Shown piece after piece: positions 35,352-47,445 of a stretch of DNA of 64,000 nucleotides. This DNA comes from Phanerodontia chrysosporium (taxonomy: Eukaryota > Basidiomycota > Agaricomycetes > Polyporales > Phanerochaetaceae): assembly GCA_001910725.1 (NCBI GenBank), contig MJGA01000002.1, positions 2,356,001-2,420,000 of the forward strand, written 5' to 3'. Both the position numbers and the translations under genes were made by a program. Positions within the stretch are counted from its first letter, which is position 1. Each line of letters begins with the position of its first letter. The notes beneath the pieces were generated by a model that did no database searches, was not told where the DNA came from, and saw only the letters and a list, made by a program, of their open reading frames with translations.

Positions 35352-36366
35352 TTACGCGTTCGCACTCAGGACTCCGGGTGTAGAGACTTCAATGACCTCA
35401 TCATCGTTCTTCTCGACATCCTTGCCCTTGGTCTCGCGGTTGAGGAAGCCTGCGATCATGAGTATGCCAAACTTAGCGAAGCAAAGCTAACACTCACCTT
35501 TGAATTTTTGATTGTGCTTTCTCTCACGTTCTTTGTCAGCGGCGCGGAGACGTGCAAGTTCCGCCTCGATAGCAGGTTTGTCTACGCGTGCAAACATGAT
35601 TAGTCCTACGGCACTGAAGCGAGAGAAAGGTACTAACCTGCTGAGTCGGTCTTGAGAAGGTCCTCGAGGATCTTCTCCGCCTTCTCAAAGTACCCCTGCT
35701 CTCCAAGAGCCTTACCCTTTCGGAAGAGTGCCTTGGTATTCTTCTCATTCTTCTTCAACGCCTGCGGCAGCCGATCAATACAGTGTCAGTCGCTACTGGC
35801 TCGATGCGTACCTTGTCGGCAGTCTCGACAGCACGCTTCCAGTTGCCCTTTTTGATATGGCATGCAGACATATTCGAGTATATCTTCTCTAGCATCTCGT
35901 CTGCCTGTCCAGATTATAAGCACCGAGAGCACATGCGGATGGCGATGAGGGACACACCTCAGTCTTCGGCTTCGATTCGTTCGACGGTTGGTCCATGGGC
36001 CCAGTCGGCATGGCGGACGCAGCATTCCTGAAAACATGGGTCAGCCCGACCACAATACTAGGCATTTGTTGGACCACGCACTTGTTGATGCCTTCCAAGT
36101 ACAGCAGGGCCTATAAGAATATGTAACTCCAGATGAGCCCGATAGCCCTCACATAAGCCTTGTAGACGATACGTGCCTCATGATATGCCCTCAGCGCTGC
36201 AAGAAAACTATCAGTGCTGCCCTTCATGTAGTGCTACATTGCGGCCGCAGACGCGGTGGCGTGCCGTACCATTCACGACCTCGCCGGCCTTGAAGGCCTG
36301 GTCGCCGACCTCCTTCTTCTGTTTCGCAATCGCGAGCTTCTGCGCTGTATCCTCGTCCGTCGACAT
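35352..36366 (-). CDS. TPR-repeat protein (cochaperone-like)
   Basis: Minus strand, about eight short exons. It starts MSTDEDTAQKLAIAKQKKEV; tetratricopeptide helices follow: GDQAFKAGEVVNALRAYHEA, ALLYLEGINK, IYSNMSACHIKKGNWKRAVE, TADKALKKNEKNTKALFRKG and KALGEQGYFEKAEKILEDLL. It ends with a charged helix (ELARLRAADKERERKHNQKF) and a short acidic tail (EVIEVSTPGVLSANA). Three TPR units plus a charged C-terminal helix resemble the TPR parts of FKBP-type or TTC9-like cochaperones, but no isomerase domain is present. An Hsp90/Hsp70-adaptor role is plausible and unproven. It is divergent from the small membrane protein at 36611 with about 245 bases between them. Confidence 0.82.
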
Positions 36367-36610
36367 CTCGTGTATATCTCGCAAGGGGTGTGATAGTACA
36401 AGCTGGTCAAGTGCAACAGTCCAAGCACGCGCGGTGGCGGTGAGCTGCAGCTACCTGGGCGCCTGCGCCGAAGCCTCGAGCACCGGGCGCCAAAGCGCAC
36501 AACCGAAGTGCGTCGCGGCGGGCGCCGCACCCGTCCTCGAACCTCCACCCACCACCCACCCACACCCACACCGCCATTCTCGAAACGCGCACGGCGCTGG
36601 TGTCTTTGCC

Positions 36611-36912
36611 ATGGCCATGTTCACGACGATCCTCGGCTTCTCGCTCTTTGGCCTCGCGTCGCGCATCGGCCAGCTCGGCATCCAGAAGCGCAACCTCTTC
36701 GAGAGTGAGTCTGCCCCGCCTGCAGCCGCGCGGGGCGCACGCTGACGGGCGCCGCGACAGACCTCGGCGGGCATGCGATTGCCATGGGGGCCTTCGGCTA
36801 TGCAGGATACTGGGCGCACCGCTGGGACGTCTACTCGACTGAGCTCCTCAAGCAGAAGCGTGCGGAGATTGCTGCACGAAAAGGCATCTCAGTGGAGGAG
36901 TTGCAGTTCTAA
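36611..36912 (+). CDS. small single-span membrane protein, 81 residues
   Basis: Exons 36611-36704 and 36761-36912. It starts MAMFTTILGFSLFGLASRIG; a second, weaker hydrophobic segment (GGHAIAMGAFGYAGYWAHRW) is followed by a Lys/Arg/Glu helix (LLKQKRAEIAARKGISVEEL). Length and layout are like accessory subunits of mitochondrial inner-membrane complexes, complex I in particular, but I cannot assign it to a named subunit. The intron phase and the conserved-looking sequence on both sides support a real gene. The next ATG (MFTT, two codons downstream) is an equally possible start. Confidence 0.68.
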
Positions 36913-38459
36913 AGGGCTTGGGGGCTAAACACCCGACGCAATATATTGTAAGTCCTGAGTTCTTGCTGCATGTTCTTAGCCTGACAGTCGTCCCAGAGAG
37001 CGGTTCCCGAGGGCTACTCGACCGCCTTGCTAATCCTCAATAGCTCTTCCGAGAATGGCAGAACCAGCTTTATGCATCTTTCGTGATACCTCACAACATA
37101 GTGGGAATATAACCAACTCTAAACACTTCTCGCCGTTGATTCCTGTGAACGAGCCGAGCACCCTGTCGTAGCTGCAAGGTCGGTGTGGACTCATAACCAA
37201 CTAAATTCGTATCACACCTTCAGGAAACCAGGACGGGATGCTTCACCTTCCGATGCGCCAGTGCTACCGTAAAATAGTGAGGAGTCCAAGCAGACAGCAA
37301 TTAGCGCATTCGCACCGCAAATTCTTGCTTGACCCTCGAACGAAACCTGCGTCAATGCAGCCACGAACACCTGTTCCCTCAGGCGGACTGCACGAGTTCC
37401 ACATAGTATTCTTCACTTCAGCCGAACGATACGAACAACACAACATGCATTGTCAGGCATCCAAATAACGACAGTGGTGTTACACCGGGTCTACCGAGAT
37501 GTATGGCACAACAGCTCCGAGACAGCAATGAAGGTGATGAGCATTAAACATGACTCTAATGCAAAAAGGTACAACAGGACAGAAGAGAAAGAGCGGATAA
37601 GGGGGCTACGACGTCGCAGGCCCGTTCGCGCAGCGAAGGTCGAAGAATGCAGTGCGTAAGGAAGGCAGCTCTACTTTTGGATGAAGCATAAGATTGAGAG
37701 ACGGAGAGCTGGGCAGAACGATGGTACATGCGAAGGGGAAGGATACGAGCACTGGCGAGGAGAGTCGGGGGTAGAGGAGTGACGGGGAGAATGTACACGC
37801 AGAGTACACCATGATACAGGGTACAACGGCCAGAGCCGTGGGAATAACGGAGTGCACTGTGGCGGGAGATAGAGCAAGACGAGACAGTGAAACAAGCTGA
37901 ATGGAGAGAACTTGGAGAGTGGCGAAGGATAGACTTGAGGGTTATCTGTACACAAAACTGACCGAGAATAAGGTGGTGATAGAAACAGCGCCGCGCGTAA
38001 GGCGGGCGAGTCCGGGGTGCCTTGAGATATAACTAATCCGTGAAAGAGTGTGGACGACGAGACGAGTAGAGTCCCTGCCGCAAGGTTGACGGAGCACTGG
38101 AGAGCGAAGCAGCGGTAGAAGGAGCGGGACGCCATGGGCGTGTCTGTGGGAGACATTAACCAAACCAGATAGTGAAGCCAAAGCGATAGCCGTGACGGTC
38201 CGTCAGTTGCCAGGGTTGGAGGGAACTGATCGGCGTTGAAGAAGGGTCAGAATGAGTGTGAGCAGGCAAAATGAAGCAGCTGAGATGCGTCAGTGGTTTG
38301 TCGAATGTGGTAATGGTGAAGCTTGAACGTGATTGAAGAGTCCGCGAGAGGAATATTGGGTTGAACGTTGAGGCACTGAGGGAGAAGGATGTTACCAGGC
38401 TGCGGAAATGACCACCACGCATGGGGTGGCGTGGCGGGAGCTAGTCCAAGGCAGCGTGC
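36913..38459. other. 1.5-kb region between convergent genes, purine-biased
   Basis: Runs of GA-rich plus-strand sequence (about 37560-38400) give long minus-strand frames with Ser/Pro/Leu-rich content that I judge spurious. It probably holds two 3' UTRs. No RNA gene seen. Confidence 0.4.
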
Positions 38460-40149
38460 TCAGTGAAGCTGGAACGCACTGCCCAGGCCCTGTCCGGAGC
38501 CACCACGAGGCTCCTCTTGCGTGGGCAAGAGACCACCGAATTCAATCTTCCGTGCCAACGAGGCACGGGGAAGAGGCGCGGTCTGGCGGTTGCGGCGAGA
38601 GGACTTGTGACTGGTCGGCGTGACCGGGGGAATGGAAGTCAGAGCGTATGGGCTAGCAGGGACGTTGTGATACACCGCAGGAGAACCTGGACGCATGGAC
38701 GCAGTGCCAGTGCCAGAGCACGAACGGCTGGCGACCGGCGATTGCGGCGTACGCTGGGGGTTGGGCAGCTCGGGACCAAGAATGCTTGGATTGCGCTGCA
38801 AGTTAGCTCGAGGCTTGGAAGCGCGGCTCTGGCTCCCACCCTGTCCGGATGGTGCGGTCTTTGTCGGTACCTTAGACGGCGTCTTTGGTGTAATCCGAGC
38901 CCTCTTGTTAGACGACGTGGGAGCGGGCGAAGCCAGCGGAGACTCGAGGGTTGGAGAAGCGGCCTTGCGGCGAACTCGCTTTGCATTCTGATTCCGCAGT
39001 CTCTCTTCCTCGTCGGAAGATGTGGCGTCTGAGTGCCTAGCGTTAAAGTCGATGCTCATAGCGACAGACTCCAAGCTGTTGCGGGAACTGCCAAAGGAGG
39101 GTGCGCGCTTGATACCACCCGTGCGAGAGGGTATTCCCGTGGTAGTCTCAGACCGCCGCACACGGCGAGTGGCAACTACAAGCTGCTGGTCTGATTCGCT
39201 GGAGGTAGAGCATGCTGACCTGCGGAAAGCAGAAGGCCTAACGTCTGAGAGCCCAGAGTTCAGTGTCATAGAGCTGGGCGTTGAAGGCATCAGAGATGGA
39301 GGTCCGCGAGTGGGAGATGAAGGATGAGCGTAGTGGTTGTACTGGGGGCTAGTGAGGATGCGGTCCGTCTTTTGCAGACGGCGCGAGAGACTGGCGCTGA
39401 CCGTTAGCAGCGCCTCAAAGCGCAGGAAAAGAGTTGCACCGACCGAGTGATGTTTGCATTGTCCTTGAGATCGGTCTTGTCCGGTTGCATAAAATCCATA
39501 CTCGACTGCCTATACAGGGGCCGTCTGAGACCAATGTTAGTCGTCTGCTTGAGCGGCGCGTCGTCTGTGCTATCTTCCTCCGCTATGGTGTCGCTACCAG
39601 ACCCGTCGCGGGACTCCTTGGCACGGGTACGAGCCAATTCGACGATCTTAGCGCGCGTCGCCCGCATGGAATGCTGCCAATTGTTGCCCTTCGCATCAGC
39701 CACGCCTCGCGCAATCTTGTCGAGAAGATTCGAGGGCGGAACGGGACCGTTGAAGGGGGTCAACAGGTGAGAAGGCAACGCGTCGAGAGTCTTTTGATGC
39801 AAGAGGGATAGCGAGGACGCGACCGAGGGAGAAAACGCGGCGCGACACGGTCAGCGCCCCTGCGAACATCGCGACACGCCGTAGAGCGACGCACCCTTTG
39901 CAAGAGACGGATCTGGTCCGGCTTCCAGTCTGGCTCGATTTCGCTCGCGGCGTCGAAGTTGGAGCTGTTCCAGCTGTCCGTGCTGTATCTGTTCGTGTTT
40001 GTCGAAAACAGCGGCAGTGGCTCGGCGCGTCTGGTGGGCGTATGGGGCGTGGATCCGGAACCGGAGATGAGGGCACTCATGTCGCGCGGGCGAGGTGGAA
40101 GAGAAAGCGCAGGGAGCGGCGCAGCGGCGGCGGACGGCCGACCGTGCAT
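38460..40149 (-). CDS. Ser/Arg-rich hypothetical protein, about 512 residues
   Basis: Minus-strand exons 40149-39895, 39790-39444, 39396-38460; phases agree. It begins MHGRPSAAAAPLPALSLPPR (a later ATG, MSALISGSGS at 40080, is possible). The ordered part is short: DWKPDQIRLLQRTLDALPSH, GPVPPSNLLDKIARGVADAK and NNWQHSMRATRAKIVELART. The rest is basic and Ser/Pro-rich (KRVRRKAASPTLESPLASP; RARITPKTPSKVPTKTAPSG), with many SP/TP sites, so a nuclear, CDK-regulated protein is a fair guess. I do not recognise a family. The KDZ transposon sits about 400 bases upstream of this start and may alter its promoter or a leader intron. Confidence 0.75.
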
Positions 40150-40550
40150 AACTGTCCTAGGGTTAGCGAGCGACAAGTTGAACAGGCGAGTGTAGCGTAG
40201 AGGACAACAATGGGGAAGGGCAAGCCGGGCCAACAGCGTCTACCATACAACATCACATCACCTCCTGCACACGTGCCCTTTAGGGCAGACGCCGCCGCGT
40301 GTCCCGCTGAGTTCGATCGGAGTGCAAAACCGCCAGCCGTGACCGTGTCCAGACGCGTACACAAGACGCGTCGGACGCAGTAAAAGACACTTGCGACCGA
40401 GCGGGACGCCGGGGAGTCTAGCGGCGGCGAGACCATCGCGAGGATGTGCAGTAAAGCGTCGCGTCCAACCCGAAGATACTCTGCAAAAGCGCATATACCC
40501 AGCATTGAGACGGTCTGTGACGGCCAGCCACGCACGGAGTAGCGATGGCT
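40150..40550. promoter_or_regulatory. leader/promoter remnant left of the transposon
   Basis: About 400 bases between the minus-strand start codon at 40149 and the transposon. On the minus strand an acceptor-like site (gcgcttttgcag, about 40480) could end a 5' UTR intron. Just right of the element, a donor-like gcggtgagtac lies on the minus strand (about 53910-53920). The insertion may therefore lie within a leader intron. Confidence 0.3.
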
Positions 40551-40558
40551 CACAGGAA
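40551..40558. repeat. left 8-bp target-site duplication CACAGGAA of the KDZ element
   Basis: CACAGGAA precedes the element start CACCTGACGAGC and recurs exactly at 53899-53906 after the inverted end GCTCGTCAGGTG. Confidence 0.93.
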
Positions 40559-41054
40559 CACCTGACGAGCCCAACTTCCGGCGCTCGTTAGGCTTGGTAT
40601 CAGATCTTGATGGCGAGGCTTGTAGCCTTGCGCCCCAGCGAAATGCGGGCTTCCCGAGAAATGCTCGCAAGCAGAGGGGGCCTCAGGCCCTTCCCTCTGC
40701 CCGAGCCGTCCCTCCCCGGTTCCCCGCGTGATCCCGCCGTCCGCTGCCTTTCCTGGTATCCGCCCGCCCCTCCTTACCATCACGCCGCCCTCCAGCGCTC
40801 TCCCGCCCGCATCCAGACTGCGCGCCGGCGCCTTCGGTTGCCACCTCGCGCCCCGAGCTGAGGCACGTGCCTCCGAGCGTCACCACGCGTCCTCCGGCCT
40901 CTCCCGTCCTCTCCCGCCCTCCCCCAGCCCGCTGTCGGCGCTGCTGGAGCTCTCTCCTCCGTATCGCACTCTTCTGCCATGTAAGAAGACGCTCCCACAC
41001 GATCCCTGCGCTGTCGTCATGTCCAAGTATATTTCTGAATAAATCAATCTTTTT
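40559..41054 (+). repeat. left terminal inverted repeat of the KDZ element, 496 bp
   Basis: It begins CACCTGACGAGCCCAACTTC and ends at aatcaatcttttt. The reverse complement is found at 53898-53454 continuing at 50662-50604 (496 bp after removing the hAT insert and one duplication). Translated frames across the two copies agree residue for residue over more than 100 residues. It contains the single, uninterrupted hAT target site (CACACGAT, about 40998-41005). Confidence 0.94.
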
Positions 41055-41454
41055 GTACTGCTTTTTCCGCCTGTCTTGGGCATATCCAGCCACTAAATTT
41101 GTTACAAAACCAGGGCCTGTTCCTACCTCTGCTACGTGCATTCTGGCATTAAGCAGGGCTGGACAGGGGCGAGGCTATTCTCATAAATGTGCGAGAGATC
41201 AGAGCCCCACCCGCGCTGCGACGGTGATTTGACGCCTGTCGCTCGTCGCTGCGTTCGGCGTCTCCGCTCTAAGTTCGCCGGCTCCTCCACGCTCATCGTC
41301 CATTGCCCGTCGTGCTCTTGCTTCTGCTGCTCGCTTGCTGCCCCTCACTCTGCCTTGCCGTTGGAACGAGTCTCCCGCCCAACTCCTCGCGCGCACAATC
41401 TGTTGAAGCCCGGCATCCCACGCACTCCTCAACCCAGTTGCTCCGTCAGTCAGC

Positions 41455-44400
41455 ATGAAACGTAAACGCACCTCAAGAGGTGTCAGTGTCAGAACGGGCG
41501 ATAGCCATACAAAGGTGGAGAAGGAGACTCGGCTTGGATCGCAGTTTCGCCAGCGGGAGCAGCAGGTGATGAAATTGAGAAGAAGTCACATCACTTGTAA
41601 GTACACTGTGTCGCCCACTCTACCATCAGCTTCATGAGTAACGTAGCCCTCTCACTCGAAGAGCGAGAGCAGTTCCTAGAGCAAGCTCGAGGCAATGCAC
41701 CGGACGAATGGATGGATATTGAAGAGGACGAGGCGCAGGCGTTTGCCACGCTGCCATCTGGTGAAGAAGGCTTCCACGCCAGTCATGCTGGGGGCGAGGA
41801 GGAGCTCTGCCGCATTCTATTTGAACTACCCCAGAAGTGCGTAGACATGATTGCCAATCATAACAGAAGATACTAACACCCTGTGCGCAGAAAGGGCAAG
41901 GACACGCGGACACGTCGCGATCGTCGTGTCCGTCAGACAGAAGATTGGCTGGTGCAAATGCCAGAACTCGTAGACGCATACCTCATGTTCAGTGCGGGGG
42001 CGCAACCAGAATGTCACGGATGTGACGGTGCTGCCCTATTTTTCGCCGATTTTTGACGATTTTCCTCGATTAATCCAACGGGCGAGCAGCCCTCGCGCCG
42101 TCTGGAGTCCTAGCCGCCCACACTCAGCGCCTGGCCACTCAGCGCCAGCGCCCTGATGGCGCATCACCCCTAGACGCCAGCGCATCCCGCTGCGCGCTCA
42201 GACACTGCCCGGATCACCGGTCTGCCTTGCAACCGGCTCCCCGGATCGCCGAGGAGGCACTGTCATCCCTGATGACTCCCCTCGCCGAGACACGCCAAGC
42301 TGATCAGCCTGATGACACAGCCTCGGCCCGACGCAGCCTCGGACACTGCCAGCTGACACAGCCTCGTGACATAGCCCCGCACAGCCTCGCCGCGCAGCCC
42401 GCGTCGCAGCCTCGCTGGCTATGCCAAGCGCTGCCCATCAGCTTAGGTAATCATACAGCCTGCCCTAAAGACTCTGTAGTATATAAGGGTAGCACTCCTC
42501 GCTCCTGTCCGTCATCTCGACCTCTTGGTCAATACGGACAGGTAAGCCCCAGCTTGTATAGTAGAACAGTTTGCTAATGTTAACTTGGTCAATACGGACA
42601 GCTGTACAAGTCTGTTCGTCGCCGCGTGATACGCTCCGCTGCGCCTCGTCGTCGTCCTCCCCATTCGCCCTCCCTCGTGTAGCGTTGAGCCTCTGCTCCG
42701 CGACACAGAAGCTCCACAGATGTCTGAAGGCACCGTCGCTTGGAGTGTCCACCTCATTGATATGTTTTGTAAGTGCGCCCAGATGTTCCCTCAGAGATTT
42801 GCTCACTTTACCCATAGTAAGGGAAACACGGGAGTTCTACAGCACCTCCGACCAATCCGCGAACATGATATTAGCAAGGCATGGCTACATTGGAGTCGCA
42901 CCCAGGCCCACGTGTGCCATCTCTCTGAGGGTGCTAGAGTATTTTCATTACCTCTGTCTCGCGTGCCCAAGGCTTAGCATGCATGCACAAGCGAAGGCGT
43001 TGTGCCGTATGCATCGAGTACGTGGCCTCAGGTTCTCTGCTGCTCTGTCCTAACGATTATCAGGTCGCTTTCGCCCCCTACCTTGCAGTCCAGCTCAGTG
43101 CCGCCTACGACGTCTATTTGGAAATCCGACGTCGTGTCGACAGTCGTGTAGCTGCGGCACTCGGACGCGATTCTCCAGACTGGCGCATGCGTAATGCATG
43201 TGCCCCATGCTTATACACCCTCGACGACGAACCCGAACTCTCCCCGGCAATGCTTGTCAGCATGGATGGCAACCAGTCCTTGAAGCTCATCGACGACATG
43301 TTCCGCTACGGCCCAGGTCGTGAAGACCCACGTGATGCCCGCTCCGACATCTGGCTTTCACCTGAGGAGGTTGACAAGTTCAAAGACGAGGTGGTGAATG
43401 CGCGTATGGTGAGATAGATCCGGCTTCGTATATGCATAGTTCTAACTAAGCTCCTCCAGCGACGGCCCCTGGGTGATGTGCAAGAACTGTCGGCGTCTTC
43501 AAATGAAGATCTCTCCCCTTTCGCGAACACCAGTCACGCTCGCATGCCAACGGGCTCTGCCGAGCAGGGTCCAGAATCTGAGCACCCCGATAACTCTGAC
43601 AACGACACCCCTATTCTCGAGCTGGCTGACGTCGACGGCGACATGAAGGAGCCTCTTGATGAATGCGTGAAGAGGTGGAAGAACGCAGGACCTGAAGCGC
43701 GGAAAAAGATGTTCGCCTTGTTCGCTGTCACCAGTATCTTCATCTCCATTTGTTGGCACGGGCACTTGCTGGCCATTTGCGATATGGTCCGCAGTGGAGA
43801 ACTGTAAGTTCATTCAACTCCGTCAGTGTGTTTCTGACATGTTGCTCAAATATAATGTGCAGGATGAAATATCCACTCGCTATGATCAAGAAGATGGCAG
43901 ACGTGTTCGGCTCCGATTTCCGCTATGGCTACGACATCGCCTGCGCTTTCCACAAGATACTCTGCCGCTCCAGCCTCGGTTCAAGAGTGAAGACTCTCGG
44001 CATCACTGGCGTCGTCCCCGCGTTTCATGGACATGCACACAATCGACGGTGCCAGGTGTCATGGCACCCTCTCTACATGCAAGGATGTGGTAAGGAGGAC
44101 TTCGAGGGGTGCGAGCGCGTTTTCTCCGCGTCAAACTCTCTGGCGACAACGACCCGGTTCGCATCCCCGTTTCACCGCCACCAAGCGATCGACGAGTTCT
44201 TCAAGTACTGGGACGAGGAGAAGTCTGCAGAAGAAGGTTCGTGATAGAATACGACTGCATCTCATGTTATACTCACGCATTGCAGCCCGATTCATCGTGA
44301 ATAACTACCGCCAGGCTCTCAAGATCATCTCAGAAGACGGAATCGCCCTGGATGCCCTGCGTGTGCAGGTTCCGATGAGTGCCGACGACCTCGAGGGCTA

Positions 44401-45603
44401 TCTGGTAGAGGAGACGCTGTACCTTGACTCGCTCACTCACGAGACCGATGAGACCCTCCGGGTAGTCGAGTACATGGAGGTACTGTCAGCTCTGGAATCC
44501 GCATAGTGAGTATCCCCTCAATTCTCTTTTGATGCTGCTCATAAGTGTACAGTGAAGATGCGGCGGCCGCGCGAGCGGACTTTTCGAAGCTCGACCAGTA
44601 CATAATCCGCGACGGCATCGGTACCAAGGAAATTGCAACGATCAAGCGGCGCCATACCACTACATCCCAGAGGTACCTTGAGCTCTGCGAGCATGCACGG
44701 ACTGTCGAAGACACACAAGGAATCGTCGAGCGTTGGCGGAGGGGAACGCCTGCATTTGAGAACGGACTCAGGGTCCTAGCTGAACGGAAATATCGACTCG
44801 CCATTGACAACCTCGAGCGCCTGCTTGTGCAGAGGTTCTTCGAGTTGTCGAAGCTCGGGATGAGTGGAACCGGTGCGTGTCTTGCAACACTGAGGTGCTA
44901 TGCTGACAGTTGCACAGGATATCGGCAGCGGGAGAAGATCACGAAGGCGTTGAAGACCCGAGCGACCGCTATCAAGAAAGCACTCGAAGAGTACAACCGT
45001 CGGGCATCGCAGTTGCCGACTCCCCGGCCCTCTATCTCATGGGCGGAGGCAACGGAAATGGTCTCCGTCGCCGACTTTGACGTTCTCCGCGACACACGGC
45101 AGGACCTCAAGGCTCTCGAGTGGACGGAGCCGCTCCGGCGACGAGCGACAGGCCTGCACTTCAATATCAAGTGTGCAAAGGATGAAATCAAGCGACTTAA
45201 CATCGAGATACCGCGTCTACTCACCAGCATGTACGACGACCATGTCGACTTCTCCCTCGCGATCAAGCAGCACATTTGTACAGACCCGTGGCTCGCCCAC
45301 GAGCTCTCGCTTCGATGGGAACACCGCAACGCGACGAACTTTGCGAAGGCGCGCGAGTTGCATAAGCTGTCAGAGCTGCCCGGCTTCTCCGGGGTTCTGC
45401 ACACTGGCCAGCGGGTAGGGCGCAACCCGAGCCTCAGTAATGGTGTGCCGGTGCCCGGCTGGGCCTCTGCGGCTGCTGTGCTAGATGACGTCTCGACCGA
45501 CACGCACGAGGACGCGCAACATGAAATAGAAGATTTGATCATAGGTCTCACGAATGAAGAGAACGCGAACGACTTTGTAGATTATGTAGATCGCCTTTGT
45601 TAA
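41455..45603 (+). pseudogene. KDZ transposase, interrupted by a solo LTR
   Basis: Exons 41455-41596, 41647-41836, 41891-42011, [LTR], 42711-42768, 42818-43017, 43064-43408, 43460-43803, 43863-44236, 44286-44505, 44553-44872, 44918-45603. Skipping the LTR and one CAGAA copy gives exactly 1,000 codons with no other defect. Family blocks: QTEDWLVQMPELVDAYLMF, ARHGYIGVAPRPTCAISLRV, PYLAVQLSAAYDVYLEIRRR, LVSMDGNQSLKLIDDM (first catalytic Asp region), KRWKNAGPEARKKMFALF, CDMVRSGELMKYPLAM, FRYGYDIACAFHKILC, VVPAFHGHAHNRRCQ, KEDFEGCERVFSASNSLA and FHRHQAIDEFFKYWDEEK. These match the RNase-H-fold KDZ transposases. The N-terminal cysteine cluster seen in some relatives is not obvious. As it stands the gene cannot give a full protein unless the LTR is spliced out. 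Confidence 0.92.
42012..42705 (+). mobile_element. solo LTR, 694 bp, with 5-bp duplication CAGAA
   Basis: It starts TGTCACGGATGTGACGGTGC and ends CTCCGCGACA (TG...CA, with inverted TGTC/GACA ends), flanked by CAGAA at 42007-42011 and 42706-42710. A TATA-like tatataaggg lies near 42479-42488. No internal coding region exists, so it is a solo LTR from recombination of an LTR retrotransposon. The orientation follows the TATA box. An 18-bp repeat (CTTGGTCAATACGGACAG) occurs at 42524-42541 and 42584-42601. Confidence 0.88.
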
Positions 45604-45934
45604 TATATGTCTCAATTCGCTGTGCCGACCTTGTGCATGTGCGAGAATTAATGTGTCAATCGTTGAAGGAGGAGTCCGTTTATGAGTAAATGGGCAAGAC
45701 ATGACGAAAGACGATATACATACTGCTATATCACTTATATTACTGGTTGCACTATTGAAGAGGAGCAGGACGGTAGACACAGAGAACGACGAACGATGAG
45801 CGTCGAGCAGTAACACGCTCACCGCACATGGTACTGATAGCGCCCATCGCGTTCTCGTGCCTTGCATGCACCTCTCGCATTGCTTCCTCCTCACGACGTT
45901 TCCCCTTCCTCGTATCACCACATATTCCCTCTCA
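45604..45934. other. spacer between KDZ transposase and passenger 1
   Basis: About 330 bases inside the transposon. It contains a CT-rich stretch before the passenger start codon, consistent with a promoter. Nothing else seen. Confidence 0.45.
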
Positions 45935-47445
45935 ATGGCTTCTACAACCTTCGAAGATCTTCTGCTCACACCAGACGGCATCTGTCGTCTACGCGCAAAG
46001 CTCAGTACCGGGGTCACACCCCGAGAGCAAGTGCAATACACCGCGAGATTCCGAGCTGCAGACATAGCCTTCCTCGCCCACGGCCTTCATTCTGACAACA
46101 AGCACATCTCTTCATCACGAACCCCATCCTTCCACCAAATGTTCCATGACTTGCAGTCCCAGTGTCCATCTTACAAGGATCGGGAGAGTTTCGTACGGGC
46201 GATCAATGACCTGATAGTAGATCTCGTGTGTTCTTGAACCCCCTTACTCTCTCTCTGTGCATGCTAACGATACTATGTAGATGACTGCAAGAGATCGCAT
46301 GCTCGGTAGCGCAACAGTAATGGTCCATTTCCATGGTGCTCAGCGACCCGGTTTGGAGCCCACAGTCACGAACATGAAGAACGTTGTATATTTCCCCCCC
46401 CCGAATACATGAACAATATACCAACTGCACGCCACGCCATTCTTCGCATCTCACAGATTTTCGCTGAAGGCATCGCAGCCCCAGTCGCAGCACGGTGGCG
46501 AGAAGCGTTCACGGCTGCCGGGTTTGCGCTCCCGACACCACTGCAAGCATCCAACGACGCCGATTCACAAGGGAAAGGGAACCCACTCCGCCCTCATCCT
46601 CTGCCCAGAACCCCCCTCTACCTCATCCAGGGATTTCCCCCACACAGTCTTGAGCAACTCATCGCGGACGAGGCAGTAGACGTCGAGTCGCACGAGGACC
46701 CGGCAGCGCTTGCTGCGCAGATGCAGTCTATGGCGGACGGCTACCAGGAGCGGATCTCGTCGCTCGAGATCCAGGTCAATGAGCTAGAGAGAAAGCTCAT
46801 GCAGCAGGTCGAAGAAAACAATCGTTTGCGCCAATCTCATACTGGCCAAGGTGCGTGCTCAAATATATTGTAAGGTCCCGGAGGCTCACGTTACATGTCC
46901 TAGCTCGCCGCGCCCCTCCCTCAAAGCCACCGTCTTCTACACGTGAAGCGAAAGTAGAGACGGTCTCCACTTGCAGCAAGTCGTCCCTGTCTGACTACGT
47001 CGACATTCCGAGTGTTTCAGCTCGCTCTTTCTCCATCGGCGTCAGCGACCATACGGTACCACCCGCACCTACCTCCTATCCACGGTACCCGCCCACTGTA
47101 TCGGCACCCTCCATCACTGCGTCCTCAACCACTACGAAGACGAACCGCGGCCGCCCAGTCATTCCTTCCAGTCATCCCGCTGTGCCCGATGATGAAGAAG
47201 TCGTACCCTTTGGCCCGCGCACAGAGCGGTGGTTGAAAGACCACAACTTCCATGCTCTTTGGCACATTGTGATCAACAAGGTTGCACACGACGACGCACC
47301 CATTGATTGGTCCAATGCCTTGTTGGCGTACATGTGCCATGAGCGATGCGGTGATGAACGGGAGGAGAATCGAGCATGGGCGACAAGTCTAGCAAAGGCT
47401 ATGCATCGTGATAAGCATATTCGTTGGTCTGAACCCGCTGTATAA
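45935..47445 (+). CDS. KDZ passenger gene 1: coiled-coil unknown protein
   Basis: Exons 45935-46225, 46281-46850, 46904-47445. It starts MASTTFEDLLLTPDGICRLR. Ordered segments: PREQVQYTARFRAADIAFLA, SFVRAINDLIVDLMTARDRM, MNNIPTARHAILRISQIFAE, GIAAPVAARWREAFTAAGFA. A coiled coil (YQERISSLEIQVNELERKLM...) is followed by a Ser/Thr/Pro linker and a C-terminal block (RTERWLKDHNFHALWHIVIN ... NRAWATSLAKAMHRDKHIRW). About 502 residues if one C is restored in the nine-C run 46394-46402, where the frame breaks (YFPPP...EYMNNIP). No named domain recognised. Same strand as the transposase and passenger 2, with short spacers, so it belongs to the element. Function unknown. Confidence 0.72.

Noticed and set aside
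37671..38156. 161-codon minus-strand frame rich in Ser, Pro and Leu
   Set aside because: Lies in GA-biased 3' UTR sequence between convergent genes, with no domain or conserved segment.
40683..41141. Identical open frames in both KDZ inverted repeats (also 53412-53774)
   Set aside because: They match because the repeats match; the Arg/Gly-rich content is typical of GC-rich noncoding DNA.
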